Position numbers and translations under genes: made by a program
The notes under the pieces: generated by a model
What the model saw: only the letters and a program-made list of their open reading frames with translations
The model's database searches: none
What the model was told of the DNA's origin: nothing
Shown: piece after piece, positions 6,414-6,967 of the stretch
How positions within the stretch are numbered: the first letter of the stretch is position 1
How the letters are laid out: every line of letters begins with the position of its first letter
From: Candidatus Odyssella thessalonicensis
GTDB lineage: Bacteria; Pseudomonadota; Alphaproteobacteria; Bin65
Direction: 5' to 3'
Assembly: GCA_005240015.1 (NCBI GenBank)
Contig: SBBV01000421.1
Coordinates: 1-6,967 of the forward strand
Length of the DNA: 6,967 nucleotides

Positions 6414-6821
6414 TTGCGCTCCCGCATCATGTTCCTGACGCGCCTCGTCGGCCTCAAGCTCGCGGCGTTGTTTACGTTCGTTATCCTTACGCTCTACACG
6501 CCGAGCACGACCAATTCGCTGCTCGACGGCGCGGGTTCGGCCTCGAAGCTCTTCGCCAAGGGGACCGAGAATTCGCTGCTCTCGCTGGGCGGCCTGCTCG
6601 GCGATGCCGGCATGCTGATGCCAAAAAAGGGCGCGGTCGAGCTCACGATGCGTTACGTCGGCATGGACAAGGTGCTGCTGTTCATCGGCCTCACGATCTG
6701 CCTCTACCTCTCCTGGCTGCTGCTGATCGCGGCGGGGCGCGGCGCGCTGCGCCGGCTCGACGTGTTCGGCAATCCGCGCGAGCGGGCCGATGCGCGGATC
6801 CAGACCGGGCCGCCGCGCTGA
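6414..6821 (+). CDS. Small membrane protein of unknown function, probable TTG start
   Basis: I do not recognise this 135-residue protein. A basic N-terminus (MRSRIMFLTR) leads to a membrane helix at about 11-29. A polar loop at 30-85, rich in S, G, T and L, follows, then a second helix at about 87-107 (KVLLFIGLTICLYLSWLLLIAAG). A basic, cytoplasm-like tail, GALRRLDVFGNPRERADAR, ends it, giving an in-out-in topology by the positive-inside rule. The TTG at 6414 is preferred because GGAGG (6401-6405) lies 8 nt upstream. The next in-frame ATG, at 6429, would be 23 nt from that site and would shorten the protein by five residues. Codon use matches the neighbours, with strong G/C at third positions, which supports a real gene. 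It is divergent from the oxidoreductase and followed by a hairpin. No function can be assigned. Confidence 0.75.
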   Translation: MRSRIMFLTRLVGLKLAALFTFVILTLYTPSTTNSLLDGAGSASKLFAKGTENSLLSLGGLLGDAGMLMPKKGAVELTMRYVGMDKVLLFIGLTICLYLSWLLLIAAGRGALRRLDVFGNPRERADARIQTGPPR

Positions 6822-6831
6822 GCGGCGTGGA

Positions 6832-6859
6832 AGGTGCGGGGAGTGCGTGCTCCCCACCT
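6832..6859 (+). terminator. Probable terminator hairpin after the small membrane protein gene
   Basis: GGGGAG (6838-6843) pairs with CTCCCC (6850-6855) around TGCGTG. After a 2-nt bulge, AGGT (6832-6835) pairs with ACCT (6856-6859). It begins 11 nt after the stop codon. No T-tract follows, as is common for the other hairpins in this window. Confidence 0.55.
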
Positions 6860-6869
6860 GGCGAAATCG

Positions 6870-6913
6870 CTATGCATCGTAGGGGCGGGTCCCCGACCCG
6901 CCCGGAGGCATAG
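6870..6913. repeat. REP-like G/C-rich palindrome with outer CTATGC/GCATAG arms
   Basis: The core is a perfect 9-bp stem, GGGCGGGTC (6883-6891) with GACCCGCCC (6895-6903), around a CCC loop. Outside it CTATGC (6870-6875) pairs with GCATAG (6908-6913), giving a 44-nt two-part palindrome. Related cores occur at 5429-5449, 5498-5517 and 6952-6967. It lies in non-coding sequence downstream of a gene. Confidence 0.65.
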
Positions 6914-6951
6914 ACGCGCGAAAAACGTTGGGTGCCGAGCCGCGGCATCAC

Positions 6952-6967
6952 GGGCGGGTCGGGGACC
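6952..6967. repeat. Second, inverted copy of the palindrome core, cut by the window edge
   Basis: The last 16 bases (GGGCGGGTCGGGGACC) match exactly the reverse complement of the core at 6883-6903, with five more bases expected beyond the edge. The two copies are thus in opposite orientation, 69 nt apart from start to start, like a REP doublet. Confidence 0.6.

Noticed and set aside
6228..6857. A 209-codon minus-strand open frame opposite the small membrane protein
   Set aside because: It is rich in Q, R, E and A without motifs. The plus-strand frame has a ribosome site, plausible membrane helices and matching codon use.

Overview
The window is about two-thirds G+C, with strong third-position G/C bias in every real gene, and reads as ordinary chromosomal sequence. 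The gene order recG (leftward), then sdhE and mfd (rightward), together with the protein sequences, points to an alphaproteobacterium. A Rhodospirillales- or Reyranella-like lineage is a guess and is not proved here. No phage, transposase, integrase, CRISPR, tRNA or rRNA signal was found.

Layout from left to right. Positions 1-732 carry the first 244 codons of recG on the minus strand; the helicase part lies outside the window. A 220-bp divergent spacer follows, with three successive hairpins, one of which has 28-nt arms. The succinate dehydrogenase assembly factor gene sdhE (953-1237) and the transcription-repair coupling factor gene mfd (1227-4715) overlap by 11 bp and are probably one transcript. 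A short A/T-richer spacer with a possible promoter and a hairpin leads to a DUF4337-type membrane protein gene (4805-5407). Converging on it from the minus strand is a cytoplasmic FrnE/DsbA-like thioredoxin-fold oxidoreductase (5538-6215). After a 198-bp divergent spacer comes a small two-helix membrane protein of unknown function that probably starts with TTG (6414-6821). The window ends in G/C-rich palindromes.

Functionally, recG and mfd are both superfamily 2 DNA translocases: RecG remodels stalled forks, and Mfd removes stalled RNA polymerase and recruits UvrA. They flank sdhE, whose product attaches FAD to succinate dehydrogenase; nothing in the sequence shows a functional link between sdhE and repair. 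The other three genes look like unrelated single transcription units.

No new protein system is evident. The most unusual structure is a set of GGGCGGG/CCCGCCC palindromes in two gene-free spacers, arranged as two doublets with the same orientation order and the same 69-nt start-to-start spacing (5429/5498 and 6883/6952). This resembles a REP/REPIN-type repeat family. The long imperfect hairpin in the recG-sdhE spacer is the second item worth checking.
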